Source: Sanguibacter sp. HDW7 (GTDB lineage: Bacteria; Actinomycetota; Actinomycetes; Actinomycetales; Cellulomonadaceae). Taken from it: a stretch of DNA of 64,000 bases. Shown here piece by piece: positions 19,088 to 28,189 of this stretch. A model generated the notes under the pieces. The model was given only the letters and a program-made list of their open reading frames with translations, searched no databases and was not told the origin of the DNA. Where the stretch lies: contig NZ_CP049862.1 of NCBI RefSeq assembly GCF_011300875.1, forward strand, positions 2,046,001 through 2,110,000. Direction: 5' to 3'. Every line of letters starts with the position of its first letter. The first letter of the stretch is position 1. A program made the translations under genes and the position numbers.

Positions 19088-19675
19088 ATGAGAGCCGAAG
19101 ACGTCTCCTCCCGTTCCACCGACCCGAGGTCGGCCGAGCTTGATTCCGTGCGAGCAGACCTCCTCTACGAGTTTGAGCTCGAGCTGCGGCGTACCGCGAA
19201 GACGATCGTCCGCTCCGTCCCTCCCGGCCGTGTGCTCATTGCGCGCGAGAGCACGCAGGGCAAGAGCGTCGTCACGCGCTACTCCGACACAGGGCTGCGC
19301 GGCTGGATGGTGGGCCCGCGTCTCGCGCTGCTCGAGGACGGCGGCTGGGTGCCCTACACGCAGGGCCGCACGCACAAGCTCGACAAGCCGCGGCACTCGA
19401 AGCTCTTCGGCGACTCGACGACCCGTGAGTATGCGGAGCACTGGCAGAACCTCACCGACGTCGGCGTCCAGCCGGGCGCGACGTACGTGACGCTCCCAGG
19501 CAGCCACGAAGGGTTCCTCGCGACGTGCCGCGACCCGCGGCGCGCCGAGATCTTCGAGGTCCAGGTGCACGCCGGGGTGCCGCACCTCGTCTTCACGTAC
19601 TCGCGCGGCGCGGCGGGCTCGCTCCACTCGGTCCTGCGCGACGACCTGCAGAAGTGGATGAAGGACTACGCCTGA
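19088..19675 (+). CDS. Conserved-looking hypothetical protein
   Basis: The 195-aa soluble protein has no signal peptide or membrane segment and no motif I recognise. It has an N-terminal amphipathic helix (SAELDSVRADLLYEFELELRR), a basic middle (GRTHKLDKPRHSKLFGD) and a C-terminal segment with VHAGVPHLVFTYSRGAAGSLHSVL. GC3 is high throughout, so the gene is native. ATG 19082 is an alternative start. It converges on the alpha/beta-hydrolase gene across a perfect hairpin. Confidence 0.75.
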   Translation: MRAEDVSSRSTDPRSAELDSVRADLLYEFELELRRTAKTIVRSVPPGRVLIARESTQGKSVVTRYSDTGLRGWMVGPRLALLEDGGWVPYTQGRTHKLDKPRHSKLFGDSTTREYAEHWQNLTDVGVQPGATYVTLPGSHEGFLATCRDPRRAEIFEVQVHAGVPHLVFTYSRGAAGSLHSVLRDDLQKWMKDYA

Positions 19676-19690
19676 GCGGTTCGCCGCCCG

Positions 19691-19736
19691 ACGCACGAGG
19701 GGCTCCCCACCTCACGGTGGGGAGCCCCTCGTGCGT
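19691..19736. terminator. Bidirectional hairpin, 21-bp perfect stem
   Basis: Bases 19691-19711 and 19716-19736 are exact reverse complements with a 4-nt loop, between convergent genes ending at 19675 and 19749. Confidence 0.85.
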
Positions 19737-19748
19737 CCGGACCCCACG

Positions 19749-22481
19749 TCAGGGAGTTACGGTGCCCGTGAGCACGAGGTCCGGTTCGCCGGATGCCGAG
19801 CGGTCGACGACGATCCGCACGGAGCGCCGGGGCGCGACGTCCGCGGTGCGCCGTACAGGGATCTCGAAGATCACCGACGTCGCGCCTGGCTCGACGGTGG
19901 TGGTGATGCCTCCGAGGCTCGAGCTCAGCGGGCCGGAGAGCTCGGTGCTCCCGAAGCGTGGGGCGAGCCAGGCCGGCACCAGCTGCTCCGCACGGAGCTC
20001 GCCGGCGACGGGCGTGAACGTCAAGGGCAACCAGGAGCCCTCGATGGTCGGACCTGAGAGGCGCAGCTCCCAGCGGAGGCTGCCACCCGGGGACGCCGTC
20101 GCGACAGGGTCGACGACCGACACCTTGGGCGCCACGCCCGGGGGCGTCCACGCGACGCCGGCGGGCTGGTCGACGACCGCGCCACGGTCGGCGATGACCG
20201 TGACGAGGCCGAGCTCGACGCCCTCGGGGCTGACCGAGACGGCGTCGTCCTCGGCGAGCGTGTAGCGAACGTCGATCGAGGTCTGCCCGGGCTTGATCGT
20301 CCGGAACTCCCCGACGCTCTTCCAGGACCGCAGGTCGAGCCGCTCGACCCAGACGCGGGCCGTGACCTTGCGGCTTCCCGTCACCGGGATCCGGAGGACC
20401 TGCGACCCCGAGCCGGCCGCCGTGATCTTCGTCCGCGCGGGGACCGAGACCCGTGCGACGGTGTTGACGGACGCAGACGACCTGATGAGCCCGCTCGAGA
20501 ACCCGTGCATGTCGAGCACGACGATCTTGCCCGCAGCGCTACGGGTCCGCAGGTCGACCCGCGCAAGTCGCGACGTGTCGACGACCGACCGTGCGGGAAG
20601 ACTGAAGCGGACCTCCTGGGCCCAGGCCTGGCCGACCCTCGCGATGGAAGGCAGCCGCTCGGGTGCCCGATCGGCCTTGACGACCGCGCTGCGACCCTTG
20701 GTGTCGGTGAGGACGAGATCGAAGCTCGGGGTCGTCCTCTGCGAGGGGAGGACGACGCGCATCGCGAGCGCGGACCGGTTGCTGAGGTCGGGAAGCCCGG
20801 TGAGTCGGACACGAGCGTCCTTGGCGGTCCACCGGACCAGGAGTGCGGGGTCGGCCGGCATCGTCGTGCCGTAGAGCCCGCCGTTGTGGGGCGAGGCCTG
20901 GTTGCCGAAGCACTCCTGCGTCGATTCCTCGCGGGCCACGACCGCACAGCTCACGGCGGTCGCGGAGCCACGGGTCGAGACCTTGGCGGGCCGGTCAGCC
21001 GTGAGCACAGGGGTGCGCCGGGCGCCGACTGCGTGGCTGAGCACCGTCGCGGCCCCGGCGGACGCGGCGCGGACGGCCGAGCCGTCGAGGAGCTGCCGCG
21101 CCGAGTCGTCACCCGTGAGGTAGGCCTTCACGGCCGCGGCGACGTAGGTCGCCCCCACCGCGCGCTGCTGCTTCGCGGTGAGCCGCCCCTTGGCGCTGGT
21201 GCCGCACGTGCCGGAGGCGTCCCCGTCGTCGATCGACGGGGCCTTCGAGATGCCCGGCGTCCACTCGGAGTTGAAGAAGTTGTGGTTCGCACCGAGGACG
21301 AGGACCGAGGACCGCATGGCGTGGTCGCCCGGCATGATCCCGACCGCACGGTCGACGTAGGCCTGCCCCTGGAGGTCGGACACGTCGCCGTCGCACGACG
21401 GCAGCAGGACCGTCGTCGGGATGCCCACCGCGACCTGGGTCGCGAAATCGGTCGGTGCGATGAGCACCTGCCCGACGATCTTGAACGGGTCGCCCACGCG
21501 GGCCTTGATCGCCGCGCGGCTCACACCTTCACCGCCACGCGAGTGACCCATCGTCACCACACGCGAGAGGTTGAGGCGGCCCTTGAGCAGCTCGGTTCCG
21601 CGCGGGCCCTTGGTGCCGCGGTTCCACGAGGCAAGGAACGAGAGGTGCCTGCGCACTAGGTTGGCGCGCGTGCCGGCCCCGCCGTCGGCCTCGGAGAAGT
21701 CCTGGGCGTTGATGCCGTTCGCTGCGATCGACACGGTGACGTAGCCCTGGGAGGCGAGGAGCTTCTGCTGGTCGAGGTAGCCGAGGTAGCTGGGGATCGC
21801 CTTCGTCCCCGGGGCGCATGGCCAGTCGTCGACGATCCCGTTGCCCGAGTAGCACACCGAGTGCCGCCCGTGGAGCATGACGACGACAGGGCGCGCGCCC
21901 TTGGCGTCGCGCGGCATGACGACGTGCGCCCTGGTCTCGACCGGTGCGGCGTAGCCGGGGACCTTCATGCCGGTCGACGAGTAGGTGAACGAGCGTGTCG
22001 CGTACTTCCCGGCCTTGCCCGGGTCCTTCGACACGAGCGCCGAGGGGCGCGACGCGAGCACGCCGGGCGAGGTCGGCGCCGTCTGGCCGGCCACGCCCTC
22101 GCTCGCGCCCGCAAGTACGCGTCCGCCCCGGACGACGGCGACCTGGCTCGCGCGCAGGTCCGTCGCCCCGAGGACGCGCGCACTGTAGGACCGCCCGGTC
22201 GCGGTCGGCAGGACGACCCTGCCGTCCGGAAGCCGGAACTGCGTGCGGGCGTCGGTGAGCCTGTCCCCGACCGGCGCGGTCCACGAGACGAAGGCGCCGT
22301 CTGCGTCCGTGACGACGGTGATGCCGCCGGCGTTCGAGCGGGTGGAGGGCACAACCTCGGCGACCTGCGCGGAGGTCGCCGACGCCGACGCGACCGTGGC
22401 CCCCGAGGCCGCGGGAGCCACCGTCGCGGCCAGGGCGAGCGCCAGCGCTGACGAGAGCAGGGCGGAACGAGTGCGTGTCAT
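19749..22481 (-). CDS. Large secreted alpha/beta-hydrolase (lipase/esterase-like)
   Basis: The 910-aa protein has a Sec signal peptide (MTRTRSALLSSALALALAAT, cleavage near ASG/A). An alpha/beta-hydrolase domain (about residues 165-540) shows VVVMLHGRHS (oxyanion region, ~199-208), nucleophile motif GHSRGG with Ser314, PSCDGDVSDLQGQ (likely acid loop) and GANHNFFNSEW (likely catalytic His). The C-terminal ~370 residues are beta-rich modules of unknown role. It resembles cutinase/PET-hydrolase-like secreted hydrolases only at fold level; the substrate cannot be stated. ATG 22481 is preferred because AGGA lies 7 nt upstream and the signal peptide starts there. Confidence 0.85.
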   Translation of the reverse strand: MTRTRSALLSSALALALAATVAPAASGATVASASATSAQVAEVVPSTRSNAGGITVVTDADGAFVSWTAPVGDRLTDARTQFRLPDGRVVLPTATGRSYSARVLGATDLRASQVAVVRGGRVLAGASEGVAGQTAPTSPGVLASRPSALVSKDPGKAGKYATRSFTYSSTGMKVPGYAAPVETRAHVVMPRDAKGARPVVVMLHGRHSVCYSGNGIVDDWPCAPGTKAIPSYLGYLDQQKLLASQGYVTVSIAANGINAQDFSEADGGAGTRANLVRRHLSFLASWNRGTKGPRGTELLKGRLNLSRVVTMGHSRGGEGVSRAAIKARVGDPFKIVGQVLIAPTDFATQVAVGIPTTVLLPSCDGDVSDLQGQAYVDRAVGIMPGDHAMRSSVLVLGANHNFFNSEWTPGISKAPSIDDGDASGTCGTSAKGRLTAKQQRAVGATYVAAAVKAYLTGDDSARQLLDGSAVRAASAGAATVLSHAVGARRTPVLTADRPAKVSTRGSATAVSCAVVAREESTQECFGNQASPHNGGLYGTTMPADPALLVRWTAKDARVRLTGLPDLSNRSALAMRVVLPSQRTTPSFDLVLTDTKGRSAVVKADRAPERLPSIARVGQAWAQEVRFSLPARSVVDTSRLARVDLRTRSAAGKIVVLDMHGFSSGLIRSSASVNTVARVSVPARTKITAAGSGSQVLRIPVTGSRKVTARVWVERLDLRSWKSVGEFRTIKPGQTSIDVRYTLAEDDAVSVSPEGVELGLVTVIADRGAVVDQPAGVAWTPPGVAPKVSVVDPVATASPGGSLRWELRLSGPTIEGSWLPLTFTPVAGELRAEQLVPAWLAPRFGSTELSGPLSSSLGGITTTVEPGATSVIFEIPVRRTADVAPRRSVRIVVDRSASGEPDLVLTGTVTP

Positions 22482-22671
22482 GGAGCGTCCTTGCTGCGCG
22501 TGCTGTGGTCCCACGGTCGCCGAGAATGCTAGGCGAGTCCGGTTCGTCACGCCAGGGCGCCTCACTGACCACGCCGACGAGGCGTGCCTGGTGAGCGTGC
22601 CGTGCGGCCCGGTCCGTGCGTCGCGACGCACCCGCCGCGGACCGCCCCGCCGCCGCGGCAGGCGCACCCGC

Positions 22672-24300
22672 TCAGGTCACCGTGCCCATGTGCCAGGGCA
22701 CGAACTCCTCGACGCCGATGCCCATGTCCTCGCTCACGGTCCGCTCCCCCGACGCGACCGCGAGGACGAGGTCGAAGAGCTCCTGGCCGACCTCCTCGAG
22801 GGTCGCGGTGCCGTCGACGATGCGGCCCGCGTTGACGTCCATGTCCTCGCTCATGCGGTCGTACATCTCGGTGTTCGTCGCGACCTTGATCGACGGCGAG
22901 GGACGACAGCCGAAGACGGAGCCGCGGCCGGTCGTGAAGACGACGACGTTCGCGCCGCCCGCGACGAGGCCGGTCACCGAGACGGGGTCGTAGCCCGGGG
23001 TGTCCATGAAGACGAAGCCCGCGTGGGGCGCCATGGGCTCGGCGTAGTCGTAGACCTCCGAGAGGTCGGCCTGGCCGCCCTTGGCGACGGCGCCGAGCGA
23101 CTTCTCGAGGATCGTCGTGAGGCCGCCGGCCTTGTTGCCGGGCGACGGGTTGTTGTCGAGCGAGCCGCCGCCCGCGGCGGCGTAGCCCTTCCACCACTCG
23201 ATCTGGTCGAGCAGCTTCTGCGCGACCTCGGGCGTGCGGGCCCGTCGCGTGAGGAGGTGCTCGGCGCCGAAGACCTCGGGGGTCTCGGCGAGGGCCGAGG
23301 TCGCGCCGTACGCGACGAGGCGGTCGGAGACCCAGCCGAGGGCGGGGTTCGCGGTGATGCCCGAGTAGCCGTCGGAGCCGCCGCAGTTGAGTGCGAGGAC
23401 GAGCTCGGAGACGTCGATGTCCTCGCGCTCGCGCTGGTCGACGACGGGGAGCATGCGGCGGACCGCCTCGACGCCCGCGCGGACGCTCGCGCGCACGCCA
23501 CCCGTCTCCTGGATCGTCATGGTCTCGACGAGCGTGTCCGAGGGGATGTCCGCGAGGAGCTCGTCGCCGTGGCGCGGCGCGCCGATCGTCGGCATGCCGA
23601 GCGCGATCGACGGCCCCACGCCTGCGCCGGAGCGCGTGCTCAGCTGGGAGGTGAGGATCATCTCGCAGCCGAGGCCGAGGACGAGGATCGCCGAGATGTT
23701 CGGGTGGGCCGCGTAGCCGCGCAGCGTGCGCAGGAGGATCGAGCCGCCCTCCGACTCCGGCACGAGGCCGCAGCCGGACTGGTGCGTGAGCGCGACGACC
23801 CCGTCGACGTTCGGGAAGGCCTCGAGCGCGCTGTCGGGGAACTGCGCGGCGATCATCTTCGCGGTCGACGCCGAGCAGTTGACGCTCGTGAGGATCGCGA
23901 CGTAGTTGCGGGTGCCGACGCGTCCGTCCGCGCGGCGGTAGCCGCGGAACGTCGGTCGCGGTCCCGCGGGGACCTCGAGCTCGGTGTGGGTGCCGCCGAG
24001 CTCGTGCGCGCGCTCGCCGTCCTCGAAGACGAGGTTGTGCGAGTGGACGTGGGCACCTGCGGGCACGGGCTCGGTCGTCACTCCGATGACCTGTCCGTAC
24101 TTGTGGACGGGCGCGCCCGCGGGCAGGTCGCGCAGGGCGACCTTGTGGCTGCGCGGGACGACGGTCGTCACGACGACGGCCTGGCCGTCGGGCGCGATCT
24201 CGTCGCCGGGCTCGAGGGCGCGGGTCGCGACGGCGACGTCGTCCCCCGTCCTCAGGAGCAGGACGCCTGCGGCGAGGGTGTCCGTGCGCTGGTCCGTCAT
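22672..24300 (-). CDS. uxaA: Altronate/galactarate-type dehydratase (UxaA family)
   Basis: The 542-aa protein has an N-terminal SAF domain (residues ~1-95) and a C-terminal UxaA domain containing NYVAILTSVNCSASTAK, LTHQSGCGL, NCGGSDGYSGITANPALG and FTTGRGSVFGCRPSPSIKVATN. Altronate dehydratase converts D-altronate to 2-keto-3-deoxygluconate (KDG), the last step of the galacturonate isomerase pathway; galactarate or arabinonate dehydratase is a less likely alternative given the uxaB/uxaC neighbours. AGGACC before ATG 24300 fixes the start. The upstream gap holds two operator-like palindromes and a TATGAT box. Confidence 0.9.
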   Translation of the reverse strand: MTDQRTDTLAAGVLLLRTGDDVAVATRALEPGDEIAPDGQAVVVTTVVPRSHKVALRDLPAGAPVHKYGQVIGVTTEPVPAGAHVHSHNLVFEDGERAHELGGTHTELEVPAGPRPTFRGYRRADGRVGTRNYVAILTSVNCSASTAKMIAAQFPDSALEAFPNVDGVVALTHQSGCGLVPESEGGSILLRTLRGYAAHPNISAILVLGLGCEMILTSQLSTRSGAGVGPSIALGMPTIGAPRHGDELLADIPSDTLVETMTIQETGGVRASVRAGVEAVRRMLPVVDQREREDIDVSELVLALNCGGSDGYSGITANPALGWVSDRLVAYGATSALAETPEVFGAEHLLTRRARTPEVAQKLLDQIEWWKGYAAAGGGSLDNNPSPGNKAGGLTTILEKSLGAVAKGGQADLSEVYDYAEPMAPHAGFVFMDTPGYDPVSVTGLVAGGANVVVFTTGRGSVFGCRPSPSIKVATNTEMYDRMSEDMDVNAGRIVDGTATLEEVGQELFDLVLAVASGERTVSEDMGIGVEEFVPWHMGTVT

Positions 24301-24326
24301 GGGTGGTCCTTTCTTCGACACCCGGA

Positions 24327-24338
24327 GCAACCGGTTGC
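24327..24338. promoter_or_regulatory. LacI-type operator candidate 1 (uxaA leader)
   Basis: GCAACCGGTTGC is a perfect 12-bp palindrome in the uxaA 5' leader, about 27 nt before the ATG. It shares the AACCGGTT core with the site at 24391-24407 and matches the left half of the site upstream of the ABC importer. Confidence 0.7.
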
Positions 24339-24382
24339 CGTCGGCTCGCCATCGAGCCGTCGTGAAGTCTGGGTGTGGCTAG

Positions 24383-24411
24383 ATCATAGCGCGGAAACCG
24401 GTTCCGCTCCA
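24383..24411 (-). promoter_or_regulatory. uxaA promoter with embedded LacI-type operator 2
   Basis: On the minus strand TATGAT (24388-24383) is a near-consensus -10, with a weak TGGAGC -35 (24411-24406) at 17 bp. The spacer is occupied by GCGGAAACCGGTTCCGC (24391-24407), core AACCGGTT. A repressor bound here would block RNA polymerase directly. Confidence 0.65.
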
Positions 24412-24457
24412 CGGCGCGCACGCGCGCACGATGAGCGCAGCGACGCTCGGACGGGCG

Positions 24458-26419
24458 TCAGCCCTCGGCGAGCAGCCGCGCCCCGAACGGGTACCAGCGC
24501 TCCGCGACCGCCGACGGGCTGTGCAACCCGTCGAGCACGACCGCCGCGAGCCGCACCGCGAGCGAGTGCCCCTCCGCAAGGTCGATCGGACGACCCGACG
24601 CGACAGCCGGCCCCGCCCCGAGGTACGGCGTCGTCCGCACGAACCACGGCCGCCCACGGTCCTGGACGAGCACGACCGTCGTCCACGCCGTCCCGTGCCG
24701 CGCCGCGACGACGAGCCACGGCGAGCGCGACCCGTGCGCCACGTCGCCCGAGCCGAGGCTCGACGCGACCCGGTGCTCGTCCGCGGGCGCGAACCGCCAG
24801 AACACCCCGCCGTAGCCCGGCAACGAGCCCGACTCCTCCGCAGGGTTGGAGATCCGCAGCGCACGCCGCGCCGTGAGCTCGCTCGACCAGCGCAGGGCCC
24901 AGCCCGCGCCACCCTCGAGCAGCTCGCCGTCGAGCGTCCGCGCCTCGTCGAGCAGCACCTCGCCGTCGCGGCCGTGCCACTCGAGCTGTTCGAGCAGGCG
25001 GCCCGGCCGCCCGTCCGCGACCTCCACGGCGACCCGCACCTGCCGGCCCTGGTCGCCCAGCACCTGCATGCCCTCACCCGGGACGCACGTGCGCCCGCCC
25101 CAGAAGTTCGAGCCCGCGACGTCCTGCAGCGCGAGCGAGAGCCCGTGGTGATGACGGCGGTCCGCGGGCGACGCCGCCGTGATCCGGGTGCCCGCGAGCG
25201 AGCGCACCGGGTGCAGGTGCGGGCGCGGCGCATGGACGTCGGCCATCGACGCGCCCTCGCGGTAACGCGCGAGCCGCGACTCCCCCGCCGCGAGAACCGT
25301 GTCCGCGCCGTCGACGACCCACGCGAGACCGTCCGGCTGCGGCGTGCGGCGCGCCACCGCGACCGGGGTCGCGCTGCCCGCAGGGGCAGGGCCCGACGAC
25401 GCGCGCACGACGAGCTGTGTCGGCAGGATCTCCGTGCGGGTGTCGGACTCGTGGTCGTCAGCCGTCGCCGAGGTCCCCGCCACGAGCGCGCTCAGCCGCT
25501 CCCACGCGTGCGCGCCGAGCTCGTCGTGCGGGACCCGCACCGTCGTGAGCGACGGTGCCGCGTACCGCGCGAGCTCGATGTCGTCGAAGCCGACGACAGA
25601 GACGTCCTCGGGCACTGAGACGCCCAGCTCGCCGAGATGCGCGAGCAGGCCGAACGCCACCTGGTCGTTGTACGCGACAACAGCGGTCGCCCGCGTCGCG
25701 AGCACGGCCTCGGCCGCCGCATAGCCGTCCGCGACCGTCGGCCCGCACGGCAGCGTCACGAGGCTCGTGCCGCCGAACGACACCTGCGCCTCGTCGACGC
25801 CCTCGAGGCGCGCCCGGTTCGACGGGCTCGACGCAGGACCCTGGAGGTAGGCGATCGACCCGTGCCCGAGCTCGACGAGGTGCTCGAGCACCGTGTACAT
25901 CGCCTCGGCGTAGTCGACGTTGACCGACGGGATGCGCGAGCCGGGCAGCGAACGGTTGACGAGGACGAGCGGGCCGAGCTCGTCGGCCGCGGCCTCGAGC
26001 GCCTGCTCGGACATCTGCGGCGAGACGAGCACGAGCGCGTCGCACCGCGCGCGCGTCGCGCGCACCACGTCGACCTCACGCTCGTCGCGGCCCGCGGTCT
26101 CCGCGATGACGACGCCGTAGCCCGAGCGGTAGGCGCCGTCCGTCACGGCGCGCAGAACCGCCTGGAACATGGGGTTGGCGAGGTCGGGCACGACGACGCC
26201 CACCGCGAGCGTGCGCCCGAGCGACAGCGACCGAGCGGTCGCCGACGGCCGGTACGCGAGGCGTTCCGCAACCTCGCGGACGCGCCGCGTGATCTCGTCC
26301 TCGCCGCGCAGTCCGTTCATGACGCGTGAGACGGTCGCGCGCGAGACGCCCGCGGCCTCGGCCACGTCGCTGATCGTCGCGCCGGCGCTCACTGCTCTGC
26401 TGCTTCGCACAGGGCCCAT
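24458..26419 (-). CDS. LacI-family regulator fused to a DUF6807 (PmoA-like) domain
   Basis: The 653-aa protein carries a LacI helix-turn-helix at residues ~14-36 (TISDVAEAAGVSRATVSRVM) and a periplasmic-binding-protein-like effector domain (~65-345, VVGFDDIELARYAAPSLTTVRVP). It then has an unusual second half (~395-653, PRPHLHPVRSLAGTRITAAS, HHHGLSLAL, SNFWGGRT) that matches DUF6807. Standard LacI regulators end near 340 residues. It probably controls the surrounding uronate genes through AACCGG palindromes. The start is uncertain: ATG 26419 lacks a ribosome site, whereas TAGGAT overlapping it lies 7 nt before an in-frame GTG at 26410 (leaderless). It sits between uxaA and a Gfo/Idh gene, all on the minus strand. 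Confidence 0.88.
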   Translation of the reverse strand: MGPVRSSRAVSAGATISDVAEAAGVSRATVSRVMNGLRGEDEITRRVREVAERLAYRPSATARSLSLGRTLAVGVVVPDLANPMFQAVLRAVTDGAYRSGYGVVIAETAGRDEREVDVVRATRARCDALVLVSPQMSEQALEAAADELGPLVLVNRSLPGSRIPSVNVDYAEAMYTVLEHLVELGHGSIAYLQGPASSPSNRARLEGVDEAQVSFGGTSLVTLPCGPTVADGYAAAEAVLATRATAVVAYNDQVAFGLLAHLGELGVSVPEDVSVVGFDDIELARYAAPSLTTVRVPHDELGAHAWERLSALVAGTSATADDHESDTRTEILPTQLVVRASSGPAPAGSATPVAVARRTPQPDGLAWVVDGADTVLAAGESRLARYREGASMADVHAPRPHLHPVRSLAGTRITAASPADRRHHHGLSLALQDVAGSNFWGGRTCVPGEGMQVLGDQGRQVRVAVEVADGRPGRLLEQLEWHGRDGEVLLDEARTLDGELLEGGAGWALRWSSELTARRALRISNPAEESGSLPGYGGVFWRFAPADEHRVASSLGSGDVAHGSRSPWLVVAARHGTAWTTVVLVQDRGRPWFVRTTPYLGAGPAVASGRPIDLAEGHSLAVRLAAVVLDGLHSPSAVAERWYPFGARLLAEG

Positions 26420-26423
26420 CCTA
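26411..26423 (-). promoter_or_regulatory. Predicted leaderless -10 of the LacI-DUF6807 gene
   Basis: Minus-strand TAGGAT (26423-26418) is followed by 7 nt and GTG 26410. If used, it excludes ATG 26419 as start codon. Confidence 0.4.
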
Positions 26424-26447
26424 GGTGTCGGGAGAGGTGGGACCGGG

Positions 26448-26483
26448 GACCCGCGACGCGCAGGATCCTGCGCGTCACGGGTC
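26448..26483 (-). terminator. Terminator after the Gfo/Idh gene
   Basis: An 18-bp inverted repeat with one mismatch, centred on GGATCC, lies 6 nt beyond the Gfo/Idh stop (26489) and just before the regulator's promoter. It separates the two transcripts. Confidence 0.65.
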
Positions 26484-26488
26484 GACGG

Positions 26489-27940
26489 TCAGCGGGTGAG
26501 GTCGGTTCCGAGGGCCAGGTCGTCGACGAGGACGGCCTGCCCGGTCTCGAGCGAACGGTTGGCCGCGACGCCGACCGCGATCGCGCGGACGCCGTCGACG
26601 ACGCCCGCGGCGCGCCCGAGCGGGTCGTCGCCGACCCGCAGGTCACGGCGGAAGACGTCCATGAGGAGGATCGCGTCGCCGCCGCCGTGGCCGCCGCGTC
26701 CCTGCGGGATGACGATCTCTTCCGCACCCTCCCAGTGACGCTGCAGGAGGAGCTGCTCCCCCTCCGGACGGGACTCCGCGACAGGGACCGCGTCCGGGGT
26801 CGCCGACGGGTCGAGGACGACCCGGCCGTCGCCGTCGACGCGGATCGCGCCGCGCTCGACGACGCGCAGCTCAGCGCGTCCCAGCGTGCCGTTGACCGAG
26901 ACCGTGTAGCCCTCCCACGGGCTGTGCGCGTTGAGCGAGTACGTCATCGTCGCGCCTCCCGCGTAGTCGACGAGGACCGCGACGTTGTCCTCGATGTCGA
27001 TATCCCCGTCGAAGACGTCGCGGTCGCGCACGTAGCCGTCGTGGTGCTCCGACTCGAGGTAGAGCTCGCGCAGCCGGCGGTCGCGGCGCAGGTCGAGCGA
27101 CCAGGGGTCGCCGTCGGCCGCCGAGCCGCGCGCGGGGCGCTCGCCGCGGTCCTCCGCGTGGCCCGCGCCGTAGACGTCGCGGTGGGCCGACGCGTAGACG
27201 CGCACCGGCGTGTCGCCGAGCCACCAGTTGACGAGGTCGAAGTGGTGCGAGGACTTGTGGAGGAGAAGGCTGCCGGAATTCTTGCGCTCGCGGTGCCAGC
27301 GGCGGAAGTAGTCGGCGCCGTGGACCGTGTCGAGGACCCATTCGAAGTGGACCGACGTCGGCCGCCCGATCGCGCCCGACGCGATGATCTCGCGCAGCGT
27401 GGAGTTCCGCGGCGCGTAGCGGTAGTTGAAGGTCATGACGATGTCGCGGCCGGTCGCCGCGACGGACGCCGCGATCGTGCGCGCGCCCTCGGCGGTCGTC
27501 GTGAGGGGCTTCTCGACCACGACGTCGGCGCCCGCGGCCTGGGCGCGTGCGACGTGCTCCGCGTGGAGGCGGTCGGGGGTCGTCACGACGACGACGTCGA
27601 CGCGCTGCTCGGCGATCATGCGCTCGAGGTCGTCGGGGCCGTACTGCGGCAGGCCCGCGGGTCCGTCGAGACCGAGCGCCGCGCCTACCTCGCGGTCGTA
27701 GAAGTCCATGCGGCCGGGGTTCGTGTCGCACCACGCGACGAGCTCGGCGACGTCCGCGTGGTCGCCCGTGATCGCTCCGACGTACATGCCGGCGCGGTGA
27801 CCGGTGCCGAGCACGGCGTAGCGCCGGCGGGGGCGCCCTGCGGGGACGGGGGCGAACTTCGGGACGACGATCGCGTCCGCGACGGTCGAGGCCGAGGCCC
27901 CGCGCCGAGGTGCCGTGGGGTTCTGGTCAAGATCGCTCAT
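26489..27940 (-). CDS. Gfo/Idh/MocA-family oxidoreductase (sugar-linked)
   Basis: The 483-aa NAD(P)-dependent oxidoreductase has a Rossmann start YAVLGTGHRAGMYVGAI (residues ~42-58), TTPDRLHAEHV and the hallmark VVEKPLT with the catalytic-region Lys. The C-terminal domain is long, with SLLLHKSSHHFDLVNWWLGDTPVRVYA, typical of the larger subgroup acting on glycosides or sugar acids. GGAAGG precedes ATG 27940. It is transcribed divergently from the ABC importer and probably belongs to the uronate regulon; the substrate is unknown. Confidence 0.87.
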   Translation of the reverse strand: MSDLDQNPTAPRRGASASTVADAIVVPKFAPVPAGRPRRRYAVLGTGHRAGMYVGAITGDHADVAELVAWCDTNPGRMDFYDREVGAALGLDGPAGLPQYGPDDLERMIAEQRVDVVVVTTPDRLHAEHVARAQAAGADVVVEKPLTTTAEGARTIAASVAATGRDIVMTFNYRYAPRNSTLREIIASGAIGRPTSVHFEWVLDTVHGADYFRRWHRERKNSGSLLLHKSSHHFDLVNWWLGDTPVRVYASAHRDVYGAGHAEDRGERPARGSAADGDPWSLDLRRDRRLRELYLESEHHDGYVRDRDVFDGDIDIEDNVAVLVDYAGGATMTYSLNAHSPWEGYTVSVNGTLGRAELRVVERGAIRVDGDGRVVLDPSATPDAVPVAESRPEGEQLLLQRHWEGAEEIVIPQGRGGHGGGDAILLMDVFRRDLRVGDDPLGRAAGVVDGVRAIAVGVAANRSLETGQAVLVDDLALGTDLTR

Positions 27941-28099
27941 CGTTGAGCCTTCCCGTGGAGAAATGGGTTTCAGGGAGCAACCATAGCGTCCAGGAGGAAC
28001 GCCTGCAGCGATAGGCCGTTGGTCCCACGCAACAGCGGGTGAGTACACCCCTAGCAGCGTTGATTTCTTGCGAAAGAGAGCGCATCCACACTTCCGGAG

Positions 28100-28144
28100 T
28101 TGCGCGACGTCGGAGGTCGTGTATCTTCGTAGCAACCGGTTCCT
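28100..28144 (+). promoter_or_regulatory. Promoter and LacI-type operator of the ABC importer operon
   Basis: TTGCGC (28100-28105) and TATCTT (28122-28127) are 16 bp apart. The operator-like AGCAACCGGTTCCT (28131-28144) covers the expected transcription start. Its left half equals the palindrome at 24327, its right half the one at 24391. A further half-site GCAACC lies at 27977-27982 on the side of the divergent Gfo/Idh gene. Confidence 0.6.
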
Positions 28145-28189
28145 AGGAACCACGGACACTGACGTCCCGAACCACACGAGGGAGTGTGC

